A stretch of DNA of 64,000 nucleotides from Streptomyces sp. L-9-10 (GCF_004151105.1 NZ_PHRF01000005.1:124001-188000), one strand, 5' to 3'; positions 8,205 to 16,427 are shown, numbered from the stretch's first letter. A program made the numbers and translations. Notes: generated by a model from the sequence alone, not told the origin.

Positions 8205-8807
8205 ACGACGTGGTCCCGGACGAGGTTTACCGGACCCGAAGCGGGCCTTTCTGGCTGAGCTGGGCGTGGGGTGCGGGCTGGTCGGTCATCATCGCCGTGA
8301 TCGCCTCGTCGAGACCGTACGGTCCGCGGCCGTAGCGGCGGACCGTAACGGCCCGGCGCCGCAGCTTCCGCGCCGGGCCGCTCCCGTTCTTCGTCGCCGC
8401 CTCACGGGCCGCGACCAGGGTTGGCGGGCCAGGTCGACGCGCTCGGCTGCGCCGGCGTGGTCATGCGATCACCGGCCCTGAGAGGTCGTCACCGACCGGG
8501 CCTTGCCGGACGGCTCCCGGCCGTCCCTGATGCGCCCCAGGCAAGGACGTCCGCCTCCGGGCCGCCCGCGAAGGTCGCGCCCCGCCGAAGGAGACGGGCC
8601 CATCCGAGATCGAGCCGGCCTTCGACGAGATCACGAATCGCCTCGGCCCAGGCCCGCTCCGATCATGCCCTCCTGAAGCCGTGCGGCAGGATCGGAGCGG
8701 CCGCAGCAAAGTCGATCCGGGGCGACGCACGCGCAATCCGACCGCCAACAGCGCAGACACCAGGGCGCCGGCAGGCCCATGCCTCGCGCTCAACCGCCTT
8801 GACCTCC
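8205..8807. other. Intergenic region with hairpin and decayed coding sequence
   Basis: 603 bp with no intact gene. Beyond the hairpin at 8349-8380, stretches around 8540-8730 read as two partial frames that could join by a frameshift near 8640 (an EPAFDEITNR-like segment, then QARSDHALLKPCGRIG). They faintly resemble the C-terminus of an IS transposase. Neither frame has a start, so I treat the region as a possible decayed gene. Confidence 0.35.
8349..8380. terminator. GC-rich hairpin
   Basis: Perfect 11-bp stem CGGCCCGGCGC / GCGCCGGGCCG with a 10-base loop, about 145 bp past the small secreted protein. It may terminate that transcript; the distance makes this uncertain. Confidence 0.5.
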
Positions 8808-9338
8808 TTACAGCTGGTCCCCCATCCCGGCTGGTTCCGGAGGATGCGGACCGCCACCGTCCTTGATGTCCTGCTCGCAGGTTCGTCCGTCGTAGGACTG
8901 GTCATTGGGGATCAACAGCACTCCGGCAACCTGCTCGGGGTGCTCGACGGAGAGCCAGTCGTCCCCCGTGAGATCACCGTCCGGCCGGGGCCACGCCTCG
9001 GACGAATACACCGTCTGACACCCCAACGCCACGCGTTCCCTATCGACCGCGCAGGCGTCCACTGCGGGGCCGGACATTTCGTCGGCGCCGTCGAAGCGAT
9101 AGTGGAAGTGGACCCGGTCACCTTCGGAGGGCACCTGCGGGTGGGGCTCCAGGCGCCAGTCAACGACCTCGGCGGTGACGCCGAGAGGCCGCCCGGACGT
9201 GTCCTCGACCTGCACCCTGGCACCGGCCTCACCGCGCTCCGCCGTCGTGTCGGTGCAGCCCCAGTGGGAGGAGCAGCCGGACAGGGCGAGAATCGCCAGA
9301 GCCAACGGGGCACCGGCAAGTGCCCTTGCGGGGAACAC
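8808..9338 (-). CDS. Hypothetical lipoprotein
   Basis: 176 residues. I place the start at the GTG at 9338 because GGAGG lies eight bases upstream; an ATG at 9377 would put that site inside the gene. The N-terminus is a classical lipoprotein signal with lipobox LSGC (Cys22). It is followed by a roughly 150-residue extracytoplasmic domain with four further cysteines and an acidic, aspartate-rich surface. No family is recognised. It is monocistronic, and its long 5' side faces a decayed region. Confidence 0.7.
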   Translation of the reverse strand: MFPARALAGAPLALAILALSGCSSHWGCTDTTAERGEAGARVQVEDTSGRPLGVTAEVVDWRLEPHPQVPSEGDRVHFHYRFDGADEMSGPAVDACAVDRERVALGCQTVYSSEAWPRPDGDLTGDDWLSVEHPEQVAGVLLIPNDQSYDGRTCEQDIKDGGGPHPPEPAGMGDQL

Positions 9339-9433
9339 TGAGGTGACCTCCAGTCGGGGTGGGGCGGAGCAGTTCATCCCGGGGCCTGGCGGCTGCGGGT
9401 GATGGCGACGAGCGCCTGCGGCGGCGGAGCTGA

Positions 9434-9643
9434 AGCGTAGCGGAGCCCTGCGAACTGGGCGGGCCCGGCCTTCGGGTGCTCGCTGATGAAGCACTCGTCC
9501 GCATCGCCGGTGACGAGGCCGGGCCGGCGTCGAACTGGGTTGACCCGGAGGACTGGAAGCAGTGGCGGGCCGTACTCGCCCGCCTGCGCGCAGTGCTTGT
9601 CCCATCGCCACCTTCCATCGCCCTCTTCGATGAGCTGCCCTAA
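9434..9643 (+). pseudogene. Probable C-terminal gene remnant
   Basis: An open frame of about 69 codons ending in TAA at 9641. It reads like a real C-terminus (ADEALVRIAGDEAGPASNW, then WKQWRAVLARLRAVLVPSPP and FDELP). It is preceded by an in-frame stop at 9431, and the only internal start (GTG at 9476) has no ribosome site. The family is not recognised. It is most simply the stub of a deleted gene. Confidence 0.35.
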
Positions 9644-9756
9644 CGGAGCGTTACTCGGCACGGAAGTTGAGTCAGAACCCGAGAAATGACGGCGCTGCCG
9701 CTCCACGGCGGTCAAGTCGCCGTGCGGAGATCCGGACCAGGTCTCACACTGCGTGC

Positions 9757-10653
9757 ATGGATGAAGTCAGCGTTCCCGCGGCCGTCGTGTCTTCGGAGCA
9801 GTCGAGTGAGTTGCTGGGGTATCCGCCTGATGCTCGGCTGCTGATCGTCAACTGCGATGACTTCGGGATGTATCCGGCGATCAACGCCGCGGTGATCGAG
9901 TCGGTGGAAGAGGGCATCGCCAGTTCGTGCAGCCTGATGGTCCCCTGTCCTGGGGCGCCCCAGGCCGTGAAGATGCTCGGCCGACGGCCGGGGATCCCGT
10001 TCGGAATCCACCTCACTCTGGTGTGCGAGATGCCCGACATCCCGTGGGGGCCGCTGATCGCCAAAGAACGAGTGCCCTCACTGCTGGACTCCGCGGGCGA
10101 GTTGTTCTCGCCGACACCCGCCGGGCGGGCGGCCTTGCTCGGCCGGGCTCGGCTCGATGAGATCGAACTTGAGTTCCGCGCCCAGGTCGACGCTGTCGCC
10201 GACGCCGGGCTCACGCCGACCCATCTGGACTTCCATTGCCTGGCCGATGGCGGCCGCCACGACATCCTCGACCTGACCGTAGCGCTGGCGGCGGAGTACG
10301 GCCTCGCGGTCCGGGTCTGGCTCGAACCCGGGCGCCATGCGATGCGGAGACGCGGGCTGCCGGTCATCGACAACGACTTCCTGGACAGCTTCTCCCTCGG
10401 CGTCGAAGACAAGACGGCCCGATACGTTCAGATGCTGCGCGACCTGCCTGCCGGGCTGAATGAATGGGCGGTGCATCCCAGTCTGGGCGACAAGGAGTCG
10501 CAAGCCGTCGATCGTGGCTGGCCCGTGCGGCGGACGGACTACGAGTTCCTGACGTCGCCGCAGGCCCGTGAGGTTCTCCAGCAGGAGGACATCGTCGTGA
10601 TCGACTACCGAACGATTCAGCGAGTCTGGTCCCGGAACACGAGTCCTGGATGA
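9757..10653 (+). CDS. ChbG/YdjC-like carbohydrate deacetylase
   Basis: 298 residues from the ATG at 9757. The protein opens with the YdjC signature LLIVNCDDFGM (Asp34, Asp35). It also has GIHLTL (His84) and THLDFH (His155, His159), which together give the divalent-metal site of this deacetylase family. Characterised members remove acetyl groups from chitooligosaccharides or N-acetylated sugars in the cytoplasm, and no signal peptide is seen here. It stands alone with a perfect hairpin downstream (10663-10685). The ribosome site is weak; an in-frame ATG at 9667 would add 30 unlikely residues. Confidence 0.82.
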   Translation: MDEVSVPAAVVSSEQSSELLGYPPDARLLIVNCDDFGMYPAINAAVIESVEEGIASSCSLMVPCPGAPQAVKMLGRRPGIPFGIHLTLVCEMPDIPWGPLIAKERVPSLLDSAGELFSPTPAGRAALLGRARLDEIELEFRAQVDAVADAGLTPTHLDFHCLADGGRHDILDLTVALAAEYGLAVRVWLEPGRHAMRRRGLPVIDNDFLDSFSLGVEDKTARYVQMLRDLPAGLNEWAVHPSLGDKESQAVDRGWPVRRTDYEFLTSPQAREVLQQEDIVVIDYRTIQRVWSRNTSPG

Positions 10654-10662
10654 CCGATCGGA

Positions 10663-10685
10663 CCCGTCGTCCCCCGGACGACGGG
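10663..10685 (+). terminator. Hairpin terminator after deacetylase
   Basis: Perfect 10-bp stem CCCGTCGTCC / GGACGACGGG with a 3-base loop, 10 bp past the stop. It probably also insulates the convergent SDR gene. Confidence 0.75.
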
Positions 10686-10793
10686 CCGCTGAGCTGGCTG
10701 TGGAGGTCAGTCGATCACCGCCGACATGGGGTCAACTGAGCCTGCCGCGAACAGCCGGGCGGATGTAGCGGTGCGCGTGCTCCCCGCAGTGGG

Positions 10794-11627
10794 TCACGGC
10801 TGCGCGGGCGCCGCCGGGGCGTCGAGGTGACGCGCGCGGTGGTGGCCCAGGCTCCGGTTCAACCGCCCCGTGGCACGCGTTACCGCGGTGCGGGGCAGCA
10901 GCCGGCCGACCCAGGTGGTCGCACGCGTGCTCGCGCGGCCCGGGTAGGCGTTTATGGCCCCCTTGGCGAAGGCGTCGAGGGTCCTGGCCGCGACGCGTTC
11001 GGGCCGGTCGGTGAACGCGGGATGCATCGTGGCGGTGGTGCCGTCGAAGAATCCCGTGGCGGTGGCTCCGGGATGGGCTGCCATGACCCGCACCCCGCTT
11101 CCCCGGAGCTCCTCGGCGAGCGCCTCGGTGAACGACAGCACGAACGCCTTCGTCGCCGCGTAGGTCGCCTGGTACGGCATGGCCTGGAACGCCGCCGTGG
11201 ACGCCACGTTGATGATGCCTCCGCTCCCCCGTGCGGCCATCCGGCCGCCGAGCGCGTGGGTCAGACGCGTCAGGGCCACGATGTTCAGCTCGACCGAGCT
11301 GACGTGCCGCGCCGGCGCGGAGTCCAGGAAGGGGCCGACAGTACCGGCGCCCGCGTTGTTGACCAAGAGATCGACGGTCCGGCCCCGCCGGTCCAGCTCC
11401 GCGATCAGCCGGGGCACCCCGTCGGCGACGGCCAGGTCGAGAGCCTCGGTCTCGACCTCGACTCCGTATTCTTCCCGGATCCGCTCGGCGTTCCGGCGCA
11501 GCGCGTCGCCGGAGCGGGCCACGAGCACCAAGCGGGCGCCGCGGGAAGCCAGTTCGCGGGCGTACGCCTCGCCCAGGCCTTTCGAAGCCCCGGTGACCAG
11601 AGCGGTGATGCCGGAGTAGACGCCCAT
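10794..11627 (-). CDS. Short-chain dehydrogenase/reductase (SDR)
   Basis: 277 residues from the ATG at 11627 (MGVYSGITALVTGASKGLGE), with GGAAGG upstream. It has the Rossmann cofactor motif TGASKGLG, NNAGAG, a catalytic serine region (INVAST) and YAATK as the YxxxK site. This is a classical SDR fold with about 30 extra C-terminal residues rich in Arg and Ala. It reduces or oxidises an unknown carbonyl/alcohol using NAD(P)H in the cytoplasm. It is divergent from a MarR gene, with two identical palindromes in the spacer, so the MarR protein very likely represses it. Confidence 0.9.
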   Translation of the reverse strand: MGVYSGITALVTGASKGLGEAYARELASRGARLVLVARSGDALRRNAERIREEYGVEVETEALDLAVADGVPRLIAELDRRGRTVDLLVNNAGAGTVGPFLDSAPARHVSSVELNIVALTRLTHALGGRMAARGSGGIINVASTAAFQAMPYQATYAATKAFVLSFTEALAEELRGSGVRVMAAHPGATATGFFDGTTATMHPAFTDRPERVAARTLDAFAKGAINAYPGRASTRATTWVGRLLPRTAVTRATGRLNRSLGHHRARHLDAPAAPAQP

Positions 11628-11687
11628 GTGCGTGTTTCCTTCCCGTGCGGCCGGCCGCCGTCGAGGCGCGCCGGAGCAACCCAAGTA

Positions 11688-11702
11688 CTTCGAGTCTCGA
11701 AG
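11688..11702. promoter_or_regulatory. MarR operator copy 1
   Basis: Perfect 15-bp palindrome CTTCGAG-T-CTCGAAG in the divergent SDR/MarR spacer. It is identical to a second copy 32 bp away (about three helical turns), so two dimers could bind the same DNA face. Confidence 0.8.
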
Positions 11703-11719
11703 CATAAGTAACGTAACAG

Positions 11720-11734
11720 CTTCGAGTCTCGAAG
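11720..11734. promoter_or_regulatory. MarR operator copy 2
   Basis: Second identical CTTCGAG-T-CTCGAAG palindrome, 20 bp upstream of the marR start at 11755. Occupation here would block transcription of marR and, with copy 1, of the divergent SDR gene. Confidence 0.8.
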
Positions 11735-11754
11735 CACAGTGCTAGGCTTCGGCC

Positions 11755-12177
11755 ATGACGAACGAGGCTCTGGAATCGGTGGTGCGCGCCAACCACGAGC
11801 TGTTCATGCGCACCGCCGACCGCCTCGCCAAGCCGTTGGACGAGCTGGGACTCACGGCCGCGACAGCGCAGGCGCTGTGGTTGATCGATCCGGATGAGCC
11901 CGCACCGTCCATGAAGGTGCTGGCGGGCCGCATGCACTGCAATGCGCCCAACCTCAGCTTCGTCGTCAATCAGCTGATCGACCACGGGCTCGTCGAGCGC
12001 GGCGCGGATCCCGCCGACCGGCGCGTCCGGGTGGCCGTGCTGACCGAGCGGGGTCGGGAGATCCGCGAGCGCGTCGTGCGGCTGACGCTCGATCGGACCC
12101 CGTTCGCCGACTGCGAGCCGGAGGATATCGCCCGCCTCGCCGAGATTCTGCGGCAGGTGCTCGATCGGACGGACTGA
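11755..12177 (+). CDS. MarR family transcriptional regulator
   Basis: 140 residues from the ATG at 11755. It has the usual MarR architecture: helix 1, a winged HTH (about residues 50-100, with MKVLAGRMHCNAPNLSFVVN as recognition region and the DPADRRVRVAVLT wing) and a C-terminal dimerisation helix. The spacer to the divergent SDR gene carries duplicated palindromes, the likely binding sites. The ligand is unknown; relief of SDR repression by a phenolic or reactive carbonyl would be typical of the family. Confidence 0.9.
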   Translation: MTNEALESVVRANHELFMRTADRLAKPLDELGLTAATAQALWLIDPDEPAPSMKVLAGRMHCNAPNLSFVVNQLIDHGLVERGADPADRRVRVAVLTERGREIRERVVRLTLDRTPFADCEPEDIARLAEILRQVLDRTD

Positions 12178-12460
12178 GGTCCGCGCGCGGCAGACCGGTG
12201 GCCGAACTCACCGGACACCGTGTCCGGTCTCCTCGTATCTGGCGAATGTCCGCTGTAGTTGGCGAGCATCCGTGTATCCCGGCATTCCGGTATGCCGCCA
12301 TATCCCGGTATCCCGGAATTCCGCTGATCTCGGACGCTGTCCTGTCGCATCCAAGCCGGCGGATTCCCGCTCAGTCTCATCCGCGTTGGCGGTTTCTCGC
12401 TGACCGCCCTCTGATCGTCTGCGTTTGCTTCGACCGTGAGGATCGGATCAAGAAGGCGAG
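12178..12460. repeat. Intergenic cluster of short palindromes and direct repeats
   Basis: No gene. It begins with the 19-bp palindrome ACCGGACAC-C-GTGTCCGGT at 12210-12228. Next is an imperfect direct repeat TGGCGA-N3-TCCG about 22 bp apart (around 12240-12275). A run of CCGG/TATCCC/ATTCCG units follows (about 12275-12330), including CGGAATTCCG. The first palindrome could terminate marR. The rest looks like decayed repeat or a protein-binding array. Confidence 0.5.
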
Positions 12461-12754
12461 TCACCCTCGGTATTCTTCCGGAGGTGGATTCGCGCGACGC
12501 GGATCTCCAAGTCCACGCCGAGTGGCGGGCCCTCGGCGGGCCGGACGTTCTTGCGGAGCCCTCTCCTGCTCCATCGCCCGCTTCACCGCTTGTGCGGCCG
12601 GAGAGAACTCCTCCACCAGCACCGCACTACGCCCCTTCGTCTTGCGGTAGTAGATCCATTCACGGCGCTCTGCCCACAACAGAGCGCGATCCAAAAGGAT
12701 TATGCAGATGACGGCGGCAATGCCGATTGCCACCACGAACACGGCGCTTCCCAT
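12461..12754 (-). CDS. Small single-pass membrane protein
   Basis: 97 residues from the ATG at 12754. It has one hydrophobic helix at the N-terminus (MGSAVFVVAIGIAAVICIIL) followed by a charged cytoplasmic tail (WAERREWIYYRKTKGRSAVL, then a Glu/Arg/Pro-rich end). The ribosome site is poor, and no family is recognised. Codon use is compatible with a real gene, and the layout resembles the many small unstudied membrane proteins of Streptomyces. It overlaps an upstream remnant on the same strand by 55 bp. Confidence 0.5.
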   Translation of the reverse strand: MGSAVFVVAIGIAAVICIILLDRALLWAERREWIYYRKTKGRSAVLVEEFSPAAQAVKRAMEQERAPQERPARRGPATRRGLGDPRRANPPPEEYRG

Positions 12755-13029
12755 GCGGCTGGAACGAGGCAGCCCTCCACCGTGTGTCCCCGCTTCGACA
12801 GACGGTACGCGTCGAGCCGGGCGACGGCCTTCACGGCGGCCTGGACCTTGTTGCGGGTGGCGGCTCCGTCGTACCGGTTGAGTACAGCGCCGTACAGGTT
12901 CCGGCCGGACTCCCACAGGGCCAGGTGGTCGTTGCCGGAGCCGAACGGGGCGCCTCCGTCTGCGACCCGCTGATCACGCCGCCGAGGAGAGAGTGGGTCA
13001 ATAGCTCGGGGCAGGACCGGGCGCCCCAA
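12700..13029 (-). pseudogene. ORF remnant upstream of the small membrane protein
   Basis: Open frame of about 109 codons whose middle section (LWESGRNLYGAVLNRYDGAA, then NKVQAAVKAVARLDAYRLSK) has amphipathic, protein-like composition. Its only start is a TTG without a ribosome site, and its C-terminus runs out into the next gene. It is probably the 3' part of a decayed gene; the family is not recognised. Confidence 0.3.
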
Positions 13030-13064
13030 ACGCCCTTGTCGCCCTGGTTTTTGCGCGACGGATT

Positions 13065-14300
13065 CTAACGAGTTGGTGCGCCGGCACAGATGATCTCCTG
13101 CAGATCAGTCACGGCGCTGTCGATCTCCGGCAGCGTCAGCATCGCCATCCTGGCCTGACGCGCTCTGGCCAGGACACGTGGGTCGGCCAGGGTCTCGCGC
13201 AGGGCTGTACTGATGCCGTCCGGGGTACTTTCGGTGATCTCCCGGCCGAGGCCGAGCCGCTCGACGCGGCGCGCGTTGGCGAACTGGTCGCCGAACTGCG
13301 GGAGCACCGCCATGGGGGTGGCCGTGCGCAGGGACTCCCGGATGCTGTTGAAGCCGCCGTGAGTGAGGAACAGGTCGACGGAGTCCAGCAGCAGGGGCTG
13401 TGGCACCCGGTCGGTGACATGCACGTGCGGCGGCAAGCCGTCGGTGTCCGCCGGGATGCCGGAGGTGGCGACGAGGACGGTGCACTCGTCCAGTCGCGAT
13501 ACCGCCTCGATCATCGACCGCAGTGCCCCCGTCGGGTCCGGCACCGGGAGCGACGGCCGCTCGTGCCCGTCGTCGGCTGCCAACTTCCTGACCATCGGCA
13601 GCGCGGTGCCCAGGGCGGCGAACACCAGGGGCCGGTCGGTGGGCAGTTGGGCGATCCACTGCGGCAGGACGGAGCCGCGGTCCACGGACAGGGTCTGCCG
13701 GTAGGCCCACGACGGGGGCAGGTGCCGGGCGAACGAGAAGGCGGGCGGCACGTAGTCGATGTGCCCGTGGGGGACGAGCGAGAGCGGGTCCTGCTGGCAG
13801 GCGAGCCCGAGTTCCTTCCGCAGGTCGTTGAGGCCGGGCAGCACCTGGGCGGGGTCGATCAAGTTGCTGGTGCCCGACGGCGTGGACAGCTGCGGGATGC
13901 CGAGGCGCTCCGCGATCAGGCAGGAGCCCAGGTCCATGCCGTCACGCAGGACAAGGTCCGGCCGGAACTCCCTCGCCACCGGCAAGATCTCTTCCCAGAG
14001 CTTCCTGGCCATCGGGCCGGAGACGATGCGGGGCAGCAGGCTCGCCATGACGTCCTGCTGTTCACCGCTCCCCCGGCCCGGCCGCGTCGCCTGGTCGACC
14101 AGTTCGGGTGTGATGAAGGACTGCGGAGTGAGCACGGTCACGGGCACAGCGACCCGGACGTCGTCCCGCGCGAAGACGGAGGCGAGGGCCGGGGTGGTGG
14201 CCACGAGCACATCGTGTCCTGCCGCCGCGAGCGCCCGAGCCAGAGGGAGCTGCGCGCGGCCGTGCGAGGGACTGGCGAGAGTGGTGAACAAGACCCGCAC
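13065..14300 (-). CDS. GT1-family glycosyltransferase (MGT/UGT type)
   Basis: 411 residues from the GTG at 14300, with AGGG upstream. It has a GT-B fold. The N-terminal acceptor domain opens with MRVLFTTLASPSHGRAQLPL. The C-terminal nucleotide-sugar domain has the HVTDRVPQ and LFLTHGGFNSIRESL signatures and a QFGDQFANARRVE region close to the donor-binding motif of macrolide and flavonoid glucosyltransferases. Such enzymes transfer a sugar, often glucose, to a small hydrophobic acceptor, either in natural-product tailoring or to inactivate an antibiotic. No biosynthetic genes are adjacent, so self-protection or detoxification is the simpler guess. Confidence 0.88.
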   Translation of the reverse strand: MRVLFTTLASPSHGRAQLPLARALAAAGHDVLVATTPALASVFARDDVRVAVPVTVLTPQSFITPELVDQATRPGRGSGEQQDVMASLLPRIVSGPMARKLWEEILPVAREFRPDLVLRDGMDLGSCLIAERLGIPQLSTPSGTSNLIDPAQVLPGLNDLRKELGLACQQDPLSLVPHGHIDYVPPAFSFARHLPPSWAYRQTLSVDRGSVLPQWIAQLPTDRPLVFAALGTALPMVRKLAADDGHERPSLPVPDPTGALRSMIEAVSRLDECTVLVATSGIPADTDGLPPHVHVTDRVPQPLLLDSVDLFLTHGGFNSIRESLRTATPMAVLPQFGDQFANARRVERLGLGREITESTPDGISTALRETLADPRVLARARQARMAMLTLPEIDSAVTDLQEIICAGAPTR

Positions 14301-14378
14301 GACACACCCTTTTTTCCGGTGCGGAGGATGGATCTGCGGCCGCGTGCAGGGCGACGTGACCGCAGCGGAGCGGACGGA

Positions 14379-14593
14379 TCAGGACGCCGAGGTGAAGGCG
14401 GCCCGGATATGGCCGCAGCCTTCGGTGTCCCGGGTGAGCGCGGTCACGTCCAGCCCGTCAGCGGAGAGGCCACGGCGCGGCCTCCGCCCCCCAGTCCGAC
14501 GGGGAGCGGGACCGCGTGATGGTGGAGGGCGGCATCGGCGAGCAGCGGCGGAGCGGTGAGGAGCGCGAGCCCCAAGGCGCTGAACTTCGTCAT
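14379..14593 (-). pseudogene. Short secreted-protein gene with apparent frameshift
   Basis: An ATG at 14593 opens a signal-peptide-like sequence (MTKFSALGLALLTAPPLLAD) and stops at 14444 after 49 codons. Shifting frame just before that stop continues the reading sensibly to a TGA at 14379 (LDVTALTRDTEGCGHIRAAF). Either a 49-residue secreted peptide is made, or this is a frameshifted gene of about 71 codons. No family is recognised. Confidence 0.35.
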
Positions 14594-14789
14594 GTTCCCG
14601 TGTTATCAGCCTCGTTGGGCGTGTGGGACCCGAGCGATGTCACGTCACCCGAACGGGCTCATCAGTCGTATCGCACGACGACATCTCCGCCCTGACGCCA
14701 GACAAGGCAGCGGTCGGCTGATCACGCGACCGTCGGATTGCCTGCCCGTTCGAGGCTCCCGATCGTGTACGGCGTCGCCTCTCTGGCGC
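14594..14789. other. Intergenic region
   Basis: 196 bp between the broken secreted ORF and the methyltransferase 3' end. I see no gene or strong hairpin here. Confidence 0.5.
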
Positions 14790-15416
14790 TCATGCCGTGG
14801 CGGCGACGCGGTGCAGTGTGAACCAGAACGTCGGGACCGGGTTCGTACCGGGTGTCACGTCGGCCAGCTGCCACTCGGCGAACCTGGCGGTCAGTTCGTC
14901 GGCGGTGACACCGGAGATCGGGTCGTCGAACGCCTCGGGCCCGTAGCCGAACATCAGCAGTCGTGCGCCGGGAGCGGCACGCTTCGTCAGGCCGGCCGCG
15001 TAGGCGTCGCGGCGGTGCGGTGGAATCCCGCAGTAACAGCTCAGGTCGAAGAACAGGTCGTACGGGCCGGGCACGCCCACCTCGTCCAGTCGGGTGGCAT
15101 CCCCGCACAGCACTGTGACATCCGCTCCGGCCGCGATGGCCTTCTCCCTCGCCTGCCGGACCGCGCGGTCGACCAGGTCGACGGCCGCCACCCGCCAGCC
15201 GTGCCGGGCCAGGTACACCGCGTTGGTCCCGGTGCCGCAGCCCAGTTCGAGGGCCCGGCCCGGCACCAGTGCGTCAGCCCCCTCCACCAGGGCCACGAGC
15301 TCGGGCGGCACGATGCCGCTGTCCCACGGCGGCCTGCCGTCCCGGTAGAAGTCCTCCAACTCGCGGCGTACAGCAGCCTCTTGATCGAGCTCCGCAGCCG
15401 TCCGAGTCTCACTCAT
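14790..15416 (-). CDS. Class I SAM-dependent methyltransferase
   Basis: 208 residues from the ATG at 15416, with GGAGG five bases upstream. The SAM-binding motif I is ALELGCGTGTN (about residues 55-65). It is followed by an acidic motif (VAAVDLVDRAV) and the DLFFDLSCYCGIP segment, which resembles thiopurine/tellurite-type and other small-molecule methyltransferases. It has no signal sequence and is cytoplasmic. It is divergent from a TetR gene across a spacer with repeated CTAGAGT boxes, so it is probably induced by whatever ligand that TetR senses; the methyl acceptor is unknown. Confidence 0.85.
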   Translation of the reverse strand: MSETRTAAELDQEAAVRRELEDFYRDGRPPWDSGIVPPELVALVEGADALVPGRALELGCGTGTNAVYLARHGWRVAAVDLVDRAVRQAREKAIAAGADVTVLCGDATRLDEVGVPGPYDLFFDLSCYCGIPPHRRDAYAAGLTKRAAPGARLLMFGYGPEAFDDPISGVTADELTARFAEWQLADVTPGTNPVPTFWFTLHRVAATA

Positions 15417-15433
15417 CGCTATCCTCCAAGAAT

Positions 15434-15463
15434 CTAGAGTCCAACTCTAGTGGTCAACTCTAG
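15434..15463. promoter_or_regulatory. TetR operator array (CTAGAGT boxes)
   Basis: A 17-bp inverted repeat CTAGAGT-CCA-ACTCTAG at 15434-15450 is followed by another CAACTCTAG half site at 15455-15463, 13 bp from the first in direct orientation. It lies between the divergent methyltransferase and TetR starts and 16 bp from the tetR ATG. Confidence 0.75.
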
Positions 15464-15478
15464 AGATAGACTCCTGTC

Positions 15479-16150
15479 ATGGATGCAGTCAAGGGATCCG
15501 ACGGAAACATCAAGCGCCCCGACAAGCGGGCCGAGCGCTCGCGGCGTACCCGCGAGAAGATCGTCGCGGCGGCGCGGGACCTGTTCGTCGCGCAGGGGTA
15601 CGGCGCGACAAGCCTTCAGGAGGTCGCGGATCGCGCGGGAGTGGCCGTCCAGACCGTGTACTTCGTCTTCCGCAACAAGCGCGCGCTGTTCAAGGACGTC
15701 GTCGACACCTCCATCGCGGGCGACGCCGAACCGGTCGCCACGATGGACCGCGACTGGTTCCGCGCCGCGTGCGCCGAGCCGACCGCGGCCGGCCAACTGC
15801 GCGCCCACGTGCGGGGCGTACGCGACATCCTCGGCCGCGTCGCCCCGATCATGCCGCTGATCGCGGCCGCGGCGGCCACGGACCCGGAGATCGCCGCGCA
15901 GTGGCCTGCCGGCCCCGACCCGCGCTACACCGTCCAGCACGCCGCGGCGCAGGCGCTGACCTCCAAACCCGACGCCCGCCCCGACACCGATACCGCCCGC
16001 GCCGCCGACCTGCTGTACGGGCTGCTCAGCCCGGAGCTCTACCTGATCTTTGTCCGCGACCGGGGCTGGTCCCCCGAGGCCTGGGAGGAGTGGGCCTGTG
16101 CGGCCCTCACCGCCCACCTCTGCACTGATCACGGCGCTGATCACGAGTAA
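15479..16150 (+). CDS. TetR family transcriptional regulator
   Basis: 223 residues from the ATG at 15479. The N-terminal HTH (about residues 25-72: RTREKIVAAARDLFVAQGYG, then AGVAVQTVYFVFRNKRALF) is canonical; the C-terminal two-thirds is an all-helical ligand domain. The spacer to the divergent methyltransferase contains CTAGAGT boxes that overlap the likely promoters of both genes. The ligand is unknown. Confidence 0.9.
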   Translation: MDAVKGSDGNIKRPDKRAERSRRTREKIVAAARDLFVAQGYGATSLQEVADRAGVAVQTVYFVFRNKRALFKDVVDTSIAGDAEPVATMDRDWFRAACAEPTAAGQLRAHVRGVRDILGRVAPIMPLIAAAAATDPEIAAQWPAGPDPRYTVQHAAAQALTSKPDARPDTDTARAADLLYGLLSPELYLIFVRDRGWSPEAWEEWACAALTAHLCTDHGADHE

Positions 16151-16427
16151 GCCACCGGCCCTTCGGCAACAGCCGTCGAAGCAAGTCCGCGGCCGGCCGC
16201 GGCTGCGGCATCCGACCGGGACGCTCCTCGTCGGTGTCGGCGCTCTTCTGCTGTTGTCCGTCCTCGACAGCATGAGCATGAACGGACTCCGGCCGGGATC
16301 GGTGGCCGGGTCGCTGCACGACCTGTTCGGCGGGGTCAGCCCGAATCTGCCGGCGGCGGGTGCGGTCCTGCTGATGTTCCTGCCTGCCGCGAACCGTTAC
16401 TTCTCCTCGACGCCTCGCACCCGGTGA
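16050..16427 (+). CDS. Possible small two-helix membrane protein
   Basis: An open frame of up to 125 codons overlapping the 3' end of tetR. The credible part is the C-terminal 65 residues, with two hydrophobic segments (GTLLVGVGALLLLSVLD and NLPAAGAVLLMFLPAA). The ATG at 16050 would force a 100-bp overlap with tetR, and no better start with a ribosome site exists. It may be a coupled small membrane protein or a remnant. I report it with low confidence. Confidence 0.3.
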   Translation: MSATGAGPPRPGRSGPVRPSPPTSALITALITSKPPALRQQPSKQVRGRPRLRHPTGTLLVGVGALLLLSVLDSMSMNGLRPGSVAGSLHDLFGGVSPNLPAAGAVLLMFLPAANRYFSSTPRTR

